Shown one piece after another: positions 52,028 through 60,502 of a stretch of 64,000 nt of DNA. How positions within the stretch are numbered: position 1 is the stretch's first letter; every line of letters starts with the position of its first letter. Location: the NCBI GenBank assembly GCA_965278995.1, contig OZ257136.1:2170001-2234000 (forward strand), written 5' to 3'. The notes under the pieces are model-generated. The model worked only from the letters and a program-made list of their open reading frames with translations, made no database searches and was not told where the DNA came from. The translations under genes and the position numbers were made by a program. This DNA comes from JADJYF01 sp965278995 (GTDB taxonomy: Bacteria > Pseudomonadota > Gammaproteobacteria > Ga0077536).

Positions 52028-52040
52028 TAGAAACGTTAAT
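52028..52040 (+). promoter_or_regulatory. LacI-type operator upstream of NAMPT (proximal)
   Basis: TAGAAACGTTAAT has the perfect half-site TAGAAACG followed by a degenerate right half. It lies about 115 bases before the NAMPT start and about 145 bases from the distal site, which would permit DNA looping. Confidence 0.5.
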
Positions 52041-52155
52041 GTTTTTCTCGCTACTTCCCGCAACAGCCGGCGCCAGAGTGCTGGAGTTACGGGGCACTGA
52101 CTCGCTTTTCGTCACGTCCGGATCCAGGTCCTGAACCTGCAAGTAGAGGGATGCC

Positions 52156-53595
52156 ATGGCTTTCGACCACAACATCATTATCAACGTCGATAACTACAAA
52201 CACTGCCACTATCCCCTCTATCCGCCCGGGACCGAGTACGTCTCGAGCTATATCGAATCGCGCGGTGGGGAATTCTCAGCGACGCTGTTTGTCGGTCTGC
52301 AGGCGTTTCTTCGCGAATACCTGATGCGCCCGATCACGCTCGAAGATATCGACGAAGCCGAATACATCGAACGCGAACAAGGCATGCATTTCAACCGCGA
52401 GTTATGGCTCGGTATCTTGAATGATCATGGTGGCTATCTGCCGGTCGAGATCGAAGCGGTGGCCGAAGGCAGCGTGGTACCGGCCCGCAACGTGCTGGTC
52501 CAGTTAATCAACACCGATCCAAAATATTGGTGGGTGACGAGCTTTTTCGAAACCTCCCTGCTGCGTGCGGTCTGGTATCCCACGACTATCGGTACGGTCA
52601 GCTGGCTCGCCAAGCAGATCATCCGCGACTCACTCAATCACACCTCGGACAATCCGCAAGTGCTGCGTCATATGTTGCACGACTACGGCGCCCGCGGCGT
52701 GAGTTCGATGGAGTCGGCCGCACTGGGCGGTCTCGCCCATCTGGTCAACTTCAGTCAGAGCGATACGGTACCGGGCATCCTCGCCGCCAAGCGTTATTAC
52801 AATGCCGGGCACGTTTCAAACTCGGGACCGAACTCCGAACATGCTGGCTTCTGCGCCTGGGGCCGCGAGAATGAAGCGGCGGCACTGAGCAATATGCTGA
52901 CGACTTATGCGCATAACGGCGTAGCCCTGCTGCTCACCGACTCCTACGATCACGAAAACTGCGTCAAGAACATCATCGGGCGCGAACTCAAAGCCCAAAT
53001 CGAAAAATTTCCTGGCCTCGTCGGCATACGTCCGGATTCAGGCGATGTTGTCGAAGTCACTGCACAGACTACCGAGTGGTTGATGGACGCTTTCGGTTAC
53101 GAGGTCAATTCGAAAGGCTACAAAGTACTGCCACCATACATTCGTACCGTTCAGGGAGATGGTGTCAATTTCAAGGCGCTACCAAAGATATTCATCGAAC
53201 TTGAGCGTCGCGGCATGTCAGCCGAGAACGCTATTTTCGGCATGGGCGGCGGCCTGCTTCAGCATCACAATCGCGACACCATGAACTTCGGCCAGAAAGC
53301 GAGCGCCGTGTGCATCAACGGAGTGTGGAAAGATATCTTCAAATCGCCGACCGGCGCGCAGTTTAAAGTCTCGAAAAAAGGCCGCCTTGCGCTCAAGCTG
53401 GAAAATGGCCATTACACGACGGTTCCGCGCGATTCGATCCCGCCCGAAGAGAACCAGCTGGTGCCGGTATTCCGCAACGGCAAGCTGCTCAAGAAATGGG
53501 ATTTTTCGGAACTCATCGCGCGGAGCGAGCGCGAGTACCCGGAATCATGCTATCTCGACGTCGTGGCCCCGCTGCGTGAGGCTCGCAGGAAGTGA
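52156..53595 (+). CDS. nadV: Nicotinamide phosphoribosyltransferase
   Basis: A 479-residue NAMPT. Compared with the human enzyme, the residue that selects the amide (D203 in NFSQSDTV), the catalytic His (H229 in PNSEHAGF) and the PRPP-binding R292 and D294 (IRPDSG) are retained, as are VQGDGVNFKALP and FGMGGGLLQ. It joins nicotinamide and PRPP to give NMN. It uses the product of the prs gene, and both have LacI-type operators. AGAGGG lies before the ATG. Confidence 0.95.
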   Translation: MAFDHNIIINVDNYKHCHYPLYPPGTEYVSSYIESRGGEFSATLFVGLQAFLREYLMRPITLEDIDEAEYIEREQGMHFNRELWLGILNDHGGYLPVEIEAVAEGSVVPARNVLVQLINTDPKYWWVTSFFETSLLRAVWYPTTIGTVSWLAKQIIRDSLNHTSDNPQVLRHMLHDYGARGVSSMESAALGGLAHLVNFSQSDTVPGILAAKRYYNAGHVSNSGPNSEHAGFCAWGRENEAAALSNMLTTYAHNGVALLLTDSYDHENCVKNIIGRELKAQIEKFPGLVGIRPDSGDVVEVTAQTTEWLMDAFGYEVNSKGYKVLPPYIRTVQGDGVNFKALPKIFIELERRGMSAENAIFGMGGGLLQHHNRDTMNFGQKASAVCINGVWKDIFKSPTGAQFKVSKKGRLALKLENGHYTTVPRDSIPPEENQLVPVFRNGKLLKKWDFSELIARSEREYPESCYLDVVAPLREARRK

Positions 53596-53611
53596 TGCAG
53601 CGATTTGAACC

Positions 53612-54256
53612 ATGACGTGCCTGCATGTATTCGACATGGACGGCACCTTGTTGACCGGCTCAGCCTGCCTCGAAATTTCGCGTGCCATCGGACTTTATGA
53701 TGAGACGCGCGCGATCGAGGAAGCCTGGGTCCGCGGCGAGCTGAGCGACAATGGTTTCTGGGAACGCTGTCTGCCGTTGTGGGACGGACTGTCCGAGGCG
53801 CAGATCGACCTGGCGTTCGAACAGACACCGTGGCTTATCGGTGTGCAGGCGGTTTTCAGCGACATCCGTTTGCGTCAGGAAAACAGCGTCGTGATTTCGC
53901 AATCCCCGAAGTTCTTCGTCGAGCGCCTTCGGCGCTGGGGTGCGGGTCACGCGTTCGGGGCGATGGTCTCGCCAGGCAATGCTGGCGGTGCCGACCAGAT
54001 GATCTCGAGCCAGGACAAACTGCGCATCACACAAGCGCTGCTGCACGAACTCGGCCTGACGCAGAATGACTGCGTGGCTTATGGCGATTCGGCATCCGAT
54101 CTCGCTCTGTTCGAAGCACTCGACCACACCGTCGCAGTAAATGCAAAAGCGGTCATCCGGCAGCTTGCGAGTATCGCTTACGATGGACCTGATCTCTGGC
54201 AAGCCTACCTGGCAGGCCGGCAATTGCTGGACAAGCGGAGCGTTGGACATGCCTGA
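53612..54256 (+). CDS. HAD-IB family phosphatase (SerB-like)
   Basis: A 214-residue HAD phosphatase. Motif I is HVFDMDGTLLTGSAC, motif II lies in VVISQSPKFFV, the Lys is in SSQDKLRI and motif IV is AYGDSASDLALFE. The cap between motifs I and II is the helical SerB type. It follows NAMPT by 16 bases and could act on NMN, phosphoribosyl or phosphoserine-like substrates; a role in dephosphorylating a salvage intermediate is only suggested by context. Confidence 0.85.
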   Translation: MTCLHVFDMDGTLLTGSACLEISRAIGLYDETRAIEEAWVRGELSDNGFWERCLPLWDGLSEAQIDLAFEQTPWLIGVQAVFSDIRLRQENSVVISQSPKFFVERLRRWGAGHAFGAMVSPGNAGGADQMISSQDKLRITQALLHELGLTQNDCVAYGDSASDLALFEALDHTVAVNAKAVIRQLASIAYDGPDLWQAYLAGRQLLDKRSVGHA

Positions 54257-54707
54257 ATCGACACATTCCCGCCGCGGAAACAACGAGACCACCCCAAGCG
54301 GCACGGCCTCGACAATTGACGACAGCAGCCGTCAGGCCGCCAATCGCGCGACGGTACTTCGCTTCAGCGAGGCGTGGAGCCGAGGCGATGTCGACACCCT
54401 GCTCAGCCTGATGAGCGATGATCCGACCTATCGAGGCTCGACCGGCCCAGGTCCCGGAACCTGCTTTCGCGGTCAGGATGAAGTGCGCGCCGCTTTCGCG
54501 CGGATGGTCACGCCGCAGAGCAGCCCGGGCGCGCCTGCTCCAGAACCACGGATGTTTTTTTTCGAGGATCAGGCGCTCGTCTACTGGCACCTCAGTCTGC
54601 GCGCTGCGGATGGCACGGCGAGCGAAGTCGACGGCGTCGACGTGTTGAGTTTCACCGACGACAGCAGGATTGCGGTCAAGGACGCCTATCGCAAAGCATT
54701 CCCTTGA
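54249..54707 (+). CDS. SnoaL-like / NTF2-fold protein
   Basis: A 152-residue protein. After a polar, probably disordered lead of about 30 residues (SRRGNNETTPSGTAS) comes the NTF2-like domain with VLRFSEAWSRGDVDTLLSLMSDDPTYRGS and the C-terminal VDGVDVLSFTDDSRIAVKDAYRK. The start overlaps the end of the HAD gene by eight bases. The function is unknown. Confidence 0.8.
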   Translation: MPESTHSRRGNNETTPSGTASTIDDSSRQAANRATVLRFSEAWSRGDVDTLLSLMSDDPTYRGSTGPGPGTCFRGQDEVRAAFARMVTPQSSPGAPAPEPRMFFFEDQALVYWHLSLRAADGTASEVDGVDVLSFTDDSRIAVKDAYRKAFP

Positions 54708-54717
54708 GCTCGAATAA

Positions 54718-55719
54718 CTAGCTCACCGCGCAGACCGTCTGCGACGACGCCCAATCACACAGCGGCAGGCCCAGATCGACACCGCGACGGATGGCCGTCA
54801 TTTCGGCCACGATACTCATGGCGATTTCCGGCGGCGTGCGCGCACCGAGGCGAAGACCCACCGGCCCTCGCAGCCGATCAGCTTCGGCCACCGACACGTC
54901 GAACTCGAGCAGGCGTTCGCGACGCCGCGCATTGTTCGGGCGTGATCCCAGCGCGCCGACGTAGAAGGCCGGCGTGCGCAGCGCTTCCATCAGGGCCAGA
55001 TCATCGAGCTTGGGATCATGGGTGACAGCGACCACGGCACTGTTCTGATCGAGATTCATGGCCAGCACCAGATCATCGGGCATCAGATGAGATAGCGTGA
55101 CACCGGACATCTCGCTCCAGCCCTCGTGATATTCGGGGCGCGGCTCGCAGACCGTCACCTGATAGTCGAGCATCTGCGCCATCGAGGTCAGATAGCGCGA
55201 AAGCTGGCCGCCGCCGATGATCAGAAGTCGTAATCGCGGGCCATGCACCGTCGTCAGCGTGGCACCGTCGAACAGCAGCCGATCGCCCTCCAGCGCCGGT
55301 TCCAGCCGCACGATTCCGGTACGCAGATTCAGATGACGTTGAACGCGATGGTGACTTTCGATATCGATCAGCAATTCGCGCAGGCACGATTGCGCGCCCA
55401 GCGGTTCCAGCACCACCTGGACGGTTCCGCCGCATGGAAGGCCGAAACGCCGTACCTCTTCTGCGCTCTGGCCATAGGTCGCCACTTCTGGCGTGCGCTG
55501 AGCGAGTTCGCCACGCGCCACGCGCAGGATCAAGTCATCCTCGACACAGCCGCCGGAGACCGATCCCGCCACTTGTCCGTCATCGCGGATGATCATCAAT
55601 GACCCAGGCGGGCGCGGCGCCGAGCCCCAGGTCCGCACCACCGTTCCTAAAGTCACGCGACGGCCCTGGTCCAGCCAATCCAATGCGGTTCGGATAACTT
55701 CGATATCGGTGCTGTTCAT
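54718..55719 (-). CDS. XdhC-family molybdenum-enzyme maturation protein
   Basis: A 333-residue protein. The N-terminal XdhC domain has TVVRTWGSAPRPPGSLMII and SVSGGCVEDDL; the C-terminal Rossmann domain has LLIIGGGQLSRYLTSMAQML and VAVTHDPKLDDLAL. XdhC binds molybdopterin cofactor and aids its sulfuration before insertion into xanthine-dehydrogenase-type enzymes. The only such enzyme in the window is the cox-type set at 34942-38721, which it probably serves although 16 kb apart. It converges on the SnoaL-like gene. Confidence 0.9.
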   Translation of the reverse strand: MNSTDIEVIRTALDWLDQGRRVTLGTVVRTWGSAPRPPGSLMIIRDDGQVAGSVSGGCVEDDLILRVARGELAQRTPEVATYGQSAEEVRRFGLPCGGTVQVVLEPLGAQSCLRELLIDIESHHRVQRHLNLRTGIVRLEPALEGDRLLFDGATLTTVHGPRLRLLIIGGGQLSRYLTSMAQMLDYQVTVCEPRPEYHEGWSEMSGVTLSHLMPDDLVLAMNLDQNSAVVAVTHDPKLDDLALMEALRTPAFYVGALGSRPNNARRRERLLEFDVSVAEADRLRGPVGLRLGARTPPEIAMSIVAEMTAIRRGVDLGLPLCDWASSQTVCAVS

Positions 55720-55953
55720 CTACGCAAACCCCACAAAACTTCTTCGGCGTACAACCAGGCTATCCAGGCAGCCCAGCCGATACAGTCGACGCGGGCACGC
55801 CGGCAAGGTGGCTCGCCGACGCCGGTTGGCGCCGAGCAGGTTCGATTATAGACGCATGCCGAGTATTATCATTGCGGCATGCCCGCAAACGGGAGTCGGC
55901 TCGCCGGCCCGCGTGTGGCGTGCACGGTCAGGGCGATAAACACGACAAGGCAC

Positions 55954-58900
55954 ATGCGCTGTACCAATTGTCAGTCCGAATTGATCGCCGGCAAGGCGTT
56001 TTGCACCGTGTGCGGCGCGCGCGCCGCACAGAATTGCGAAAGCTGTGGCGCGATACTCGCCGAGTCGTATCGCTACTGCCCGGATTGCGGCACCGAAGTA
56101 TCGCAAGTCGTCGCCCGTTCCGGCCCTGAACCAATCATCGTTGCTGTCGAGCAGCCGCTATCGCCCACTACACCAATAGCTACGTCGGACCTGACGGACG
56201 CTGTCACACCCCAATCCAGCAGCGCTTTGATCGCAACGACCGGTGAGCGCAAACAGGTCACAGTACTGTTCTGCGATCTGGCCGGTTCGACGTCACTCGC
56301 GGCACGTCTCGATCCGGAGGAGTATCACGACCTCCTCGACGAATACCTGGAACTCGCGTTTCGGGCTGTCTATGACCATGAAGGCATCGTCAATCAGCTG
56401 GCCGGCGATGGTTTCATGGCCCTGTTCGGGGCACCGGTGGCGCACGAAGACGCACCGCAGCGTGCGGTCCAGGCAGCGCTCGACATCCAGCAGGCATTGC
56501 AGACGAGAAACGCCGGCTTCGACGCCACTCTCGAACTCGACCTGCGCGCGCGCATCGGCATTCATACCGGCCCTGTGGTCGTCGGTGCTGTGGGTAACGA
56601 TCTCAAGATGGATTACAGCGCTATCGGCGACACCACGAATCTGGCCGCCGGCCTCGAAGCACTGGCGCGACCGGGTGCCGTACTGGTCAGCGAGGCAACC
56701 TGGCGTTTGATCCGGTCGCGTTTTCTCGGGCGCCGCGTCGGCCCGTTGAAAGTCAAAGGCAAGACCCAGCCGATCCCGGCCTATGAGATCCTTGGCCTCA
56801 CTGAAGCTGCCCGCGCCGAACCTTCGGCGCCGGTCGCAATCGGTGCCTATCGAGCGCTGACGCCGTTTGTCGGGCGTACAGCCGAACTCGCCCAGTTGCT
56901 CGATTGTTACGCGCGCCTGCATGATTTCCTGCCGCAGCTGGCCGTCGTCGTCGGCCCGGCCGGCAGCGGTAAATCGCGACTGATCCACGAATTCCGACAG
57001 CACATCCGCGACGAACAGGTGACCTGGTTCGAAGTGCGCTGTTCGGCGTGGACGCAGACCGTGCCGTTTGCGCCGTTCGCCGGCATGTTGCGGCGTTATC
57101 TCGAGGTCAACCAGGATCAGGCTGCGACCGAAGTGCGCGAACGGATCGCCGCTAAAGTGCGCGCTTGGGATCCGGATCTGGGCGAACACTATCCCTGGCT
57201 GTGCCGCATTCTCGCCGTTGCGGACGACGCCACCATGGAGCTCTCGGACGAAGAACTGAAACGCGGTACGTTCAACGCCATGGGCGCTTTGATGTATCAC
57301 GCCACTGACTCCGGCCCGGTCATCATGTTGATCGAGGACGCGCACTGGATGGACGAGCTCTCGCTCGAGATGCTCTACGCCGCAGCGAGTGAAATGTATA
57401 CCTGGCCGTTCATGTTGCTTGTCACACATCGGCGCGAATTTCGTCCGGCGTGGGGTACCCAGCCAGTCATGACACAGTTCAATCTGCGTCGACTGACTGA
57501 TGACAGCATCACCGATATCATGCGCAACCTCTGTGGTGGTCCGCTCCCCGGCGAGCTTGAGGCACGCATACGCGAAAAAGCCGAAGGCAGTCCGTTCCTG
57601 GCTGAGGAAATTACACGCGCGCTGATTGAAGACGGCACCATCGACTGCGATGCGGATGCAAAATGCATTGAGCATGTCGTCGATGAACTCCGGATACCTG
57701 GAACTGTCCAGGAAGTGATTGCCGCTCGACTGGATCGCCTGTCGCCGAACGCCAAACGCGTGGTGCAGATAGCGGCAGTGATCGGTCGCCAGTTCGATCG
57801 CAAGCTGTTGGTCGATCTGCTCAGTGAAGAGGCGGTCGATGTCGACACTGAACTCGATGGACTCGAGCAGCGCGGCGTCATTCATCGCCGCAACATCTTT
57901 TCCAAGGACGAATATCGCTTTGGCGAAAGTCTCACCCAGGAGGTCGCCTACGAAGGACTGCTGCTGCGCCAGCGCCGGCAGATCCACGAACACATCGGCG
58001 CACTCCTCGAACAGCGCGGCGAGACGGTGGACGGCGAGCGCTCAGCGCTGCTGATGCATCATTTCGGTCTGAGCGACAACCGCGCCAAGAGCATGCAGGC
58101 GCACCTGCGGTCAGCGGCGGAGGCCGAAAAAGTACCGTCGTATACAGCCGCGGCGCGGTTTTATCGACAGGCCTGGGACATCGCCGAGAGCGCACCGGAT
58201 CTCGGTGTTGACGGTACACTGCAGTCGCTCGCGCTGCAGGCCGTCGTCGGTATCGGTCGCATGGCCGTGATCTACAGCGTAGCCGACACCGGCGACAATG
58301 AGCGAGTGTTCGTGCGAGCGCGAGCGCTTGCCGAACGCACGCACGATGTGGCCACACTGGCCGCGCTCCATACTTACGAAGGCATGTTGCTCATGCAACG
58401 CGGTCGCGAAGCGTTCCCGGCCGGCCTGGCGACCGTCGAAGCTGGCCTGATCCTGGCTCGACAATCGCCTGATCCCCTGGTCACCGTCGCCAATCAGCGC
58501 GCACTCGCCTATGGCTTCATGCTCGACGGTCGCCTGGCAGAGGCCGAACAGACGCTCGACGCCATGCTCAATCAGCTCACTGCCGGCGGCCATGCCGAGC
58601 GCATCACCGATCTTTATCTCAGCTCGCGTTGGATGCGCGATCGCGTCTATTTCCTGAACGACGAACTCGAACGCGCGTCACTGTCGTCGCACGAGACGAT
58701 GGCGCTGGCGGTTCGCGCCGGCAACAGGACGATACGCTCGTCGGCGACTGCATTGATTGCGCAAATAGCGCTTAACCGCCAGGAATATGCCGACACGCTG
58801 CGGTGGGCAGAAGCGGCGTTCAGCGTCATTTCGACCATCGGGCCGCATATCAACGGCGCCGTGACTGCCGCGCTTGCTCTGCTTGCGAGTAGCGCGCTCG

Positions 58901-59382
58901 GGCTGCGTGATGGGCTGCGCCGCTATATCGATTTCATCAACCAGAATGCAACACCTCTGAACGACCTGGCGCTGAATGCGAATATCGTCACTGAAGCACT
59001 GTTGACGGCTGGCGAGGTAGCGATAGCAGAGCGGCGCGCCGCACTCGCCCATGCGCGTGCTGGCGGTCGACTGCGCGAAGTACAGGCCTTGCTGGCGATG
59101 GGGGCAGTTCATCTTCAGCGTGGAGCACATCATTGGCCGGACGCCGATCGTTGCTTTAGCCAGTCATTGGCGTTGGCTGAAGCACTCGGCATGCGTTCGA
59201 CGATCGCGCACGCAATCGCTGGCAGTGCCGAACTGGCGGCTGTTCGCGGCCGCGCGGCCGACGCGCAGCGCCTGTTCCAGCAAGCCGCCGCCATTTGGCT
59301 CGAACTCGGCATGCCGCGTTACCAACACCTGGCTGAAAGCCGGCTTACTGAACTCGTCGAGGACAGTGGCGAAGCCGCCTGA
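55954..59382 (+). CDS. Class III nucleotide cyclase-domain / AAA ATPase / TPR-like signalling protein
   Basis: About 1142 residues. Two zinc ribbons at the N-terminus (C3, C6 and further CxxC pairs to about residue 50) precede a cyclase domain with metal Asp residues D108 (FCDLAGST) and D152 (GDGFMALFG). A STAND-type AAA ATPase (GPAGSGKSRL, LIEDAHWMDEL) and a long helical repeat region follow. The transition-state Arg of N-x3-R reads N229-LAA-G233, so cyclase activity is doubtful. ATG 55954 begins the first ribbon; an ATG at 55879 is possible. Confidence 0.88.
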   Translation: MRCTNCQSELIAGKAFCTVCGARAAQNCESCGAILAESYRYCPDCGTEVSQVVARSGPEPIIVAVEQPLSPTTPIATSDLTDAVTPQSSSALIATTGERKQVTVLFCDLAGSTSLAARLDPEEYHDLLDEYLELAFRAVYDHEGIVNQLAGDGFMALFGAPVAHEDAPQRAVQAALDIQQALQTRNAGFDATLELDLRARIGIHTGPVVVGAVGNDLKMDYSAIGDTTNLAAGLEALARPGAVLVSEATWRLIRSRFLGRRVGPLKVKGKTQPIPAYEILGLTEAARAEPSAPVAIGAYRALTPFVGRTAELAQLLDCYARLHDFLPQLAVVVGPAGSGKSRLIHEFRQHIRDEQVTWFEVRCSAWTQTVPFAPFAGMLRRYLEVNQDQAATEVRERIAAKVRAWDPDLGEHYPWLCRILAVADDATMELSDEELKRGTFNAMGALMYHATDSGPVIMLIEDAHWMDELSLEMLYAAASEMYTWPFMLLVTHRREFRPAWGTQPVMTQFNLRRLTDDSITDIMRNLCGGPLPGELEARIREKAEGSPFLAEEITRALIEDGTIDCDADAKCIEHVVDELRIPGTVQEVIAARLDRLSPNAKRVVQIAAVIGRQFDRKLLVDLLSEEAVDVDTELDGLEQRGVIHRRNIFSKDEYRFGESLTQEVAYEGLLLRQRRQIHEHIGALLEQRGETVDGERSALLMHHFGLSDNRAKSMQAHLRSAAEAEKVPSYTAAARFYRQAWDIAESAPDLGVDGTLQSLALQAVVGIGRMAVIYSVADTGDNERVFVRARALAERTHDVATLAALHTYEGMLLMQRGREAFPAGLATVEAGLILARQSPDPLVTVANQRALAYGFMLDGRLAEAEQTLDAMLNQLTAGGHAERITDLYLSSRWMRDRVYFLNDELERASLSSHETMALAVRAGNRTIRSSATALIAQIALNRQEYADTLRWAEAAFSVISTIGPHINGAVTAALALLASSALGLRDGLRRYIDFINQNATPLNDLALNANIVTEALLTAGEVAIAERRAALAHARAGGRLREVQALLAMGAVHLQRGAHHWPDADRCFSQSLALAEALGMRSTIAHAIAGSAELAAVRGRAADAQRLFQQAAAIWLELGMPRYQHLAESRLTELVEDSGEAA

Positions 59383-60502
59383 CAGATTTTTTCGGCAGTG
59401 TCTGTGTGCTGCGCTGCTGGCTGTCATCGGCATGGGCGAAACACGCGCAGCGCTACCGCCGCTGCCGCCCGGCGATCCGCTCGCCGAAGACATCAGTGCC
59501 GCGCCGCTGGACAGCGAATCTGCAACAGTCATTGCCTGGCTGGCTGCGAATGGCGGCTGGGGTCTGGGCCGCATGCAGATCGACTTCTCGATCGAGGTCA
59601 ACAATGCAACTTCGAGCGATACGTTGCTGGTCCACACCCAGCGGCCCGGCTATTACCTGCCCGACTGCGATACCGGCGTGTCGGTTCCAATACCGCCGGG
59701 TGGCGCCATTGAAGGCGTCACCGGTTACCAATGCAGTGCGTCCGATTGCCATCTGATTGTGTATCAAACGGCAAGCCAGCAATTGTTCGAAATGTATCAA
59801 GCGGATATCAGCGATGGGGTGCTGCGCTCGCGCTGTCTGGCCGTGTGGGATCTGGACAAACACTATCAACCGGAACGCCGTGGCCTCGACTGCACCTCGG
59901 CCGACGCTGCCGGTTTGCCGATAGCGCCACTGCTGTTCGATGCCGACGAAGTAGCCAGTGGCGCGATCAATCATGCCATTCGATTCATCCTGCCGAATCC
60001 ACGCATGCGGGCCGGGATCTTTGTCGCGCCGGCAACGCATATCGGCGGGCCGTCAGGGCCAGCGACCGCTCCACCTTATGGCACGCGTTTGCGCTTGCGC
60101 GCGGACTATCCGCTGGAAACACTGCCAAATGCAGCTGCGCGAACCGTGGCTCGCGCAATGCAACGCTACGGCATGGTGCTTGCCGACGGCGGAAGCGTTG
60201 CGCTCACGGCGCGGAGCGATCGCGCAACCGTCGCGAAATGGAGCGGGCTGCTCACGTCGCGCAATCTCGATCGTCTGCTGGTGACTGATTTCGAAATGGT
60301 CGCCGCCGGGCAGCGCTACGCGGCAACTTATGACTGTGTCCGTGCTGCGCCACCGGTGCTGCCGCCTGCAGTCGCTGTGCAGGTGCCGGCAGGCGGTGGA
60401 ACCCTGCTCGGCCTTGCTGTAACGCTTGCTGTGATCGGGCTCAGGGTCCTTAGAGTTCGGCGCGAGTCGTGCCGGTCTGACTGGAGTTCTGCGCCTGAGT
60501 GA
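59366..60502 (+). CDS. Secreted protein of unknown function with C-terminal membrane anchor
   Basis: I do not recognise this family. From the GTG at 59366 the protein has about 378 residues: a signal peptide (FFRQCLCAALLAVIGMGETRA), a Cys-containing extracytoplasmic domain (with Cys at DCDTG, YQCSASDCH, SRC and DCTSAD, likely disulfides), and a C-terminal hydrophobic helix (TLLGLAVTLAVIGLRVL) followed by a basic tail. It overlaps the cyclase gene by 17 bases, and its end overlaps the convergent serine acetyltransferase gene by 53 bases. Confidence 0.7.
   Translation: MAKPPDRFFRQCLCAALLAVIGMGETRAALPPLPPGDPLAEDISAAPLDSESATVIAWLAANGGWGLGRMQIDFSIEVNNATSSDTLLVHTQRPGYYLPDCDTGVSVPIPPGGAIEGVTGYQCSASDCHLIVYQTASQQLFEMYQADISDGVLRSRCLAVWDLDKHYQPERRGLDCTSADAAGLPIAPLLFDADEVASGAINHAIRFILPNPRMRAGIFVAPATHIGGPSGPATAPPYGTRLRLRADYPLETLPNAAARTVARAMQRYGMVLADGGSVALTARSDRATVAKWSGLLTSRNLDRLLVTDFEMVAAGQRYAATYDCVRAAPPVLPPAVAVQVPAGGGTLLGLAVTLAVIGLRVLRVRRESCRSDWSSAPE

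Larger units (their letters stand above)
51832..52155 (+). promoter_or_regulatory. 324-base control region of the NAMPT operon
   Basis: No gene is supported here. It contains a terminator-like hairpin at 51841-51870, a LacI-type site at 51884-51897 and another at 52028-52040, with an A+T-rich stretch (51915-51985) between them. Confidence 0.5.

Noticed and set aside
56293..57993. A 566-codon open frame on the minus strand.
   Set aside because: It is antisense to the cyclase and AAA domains, whose motifs are clear on the plus strand. No domain is visible in the minus-strand translation.
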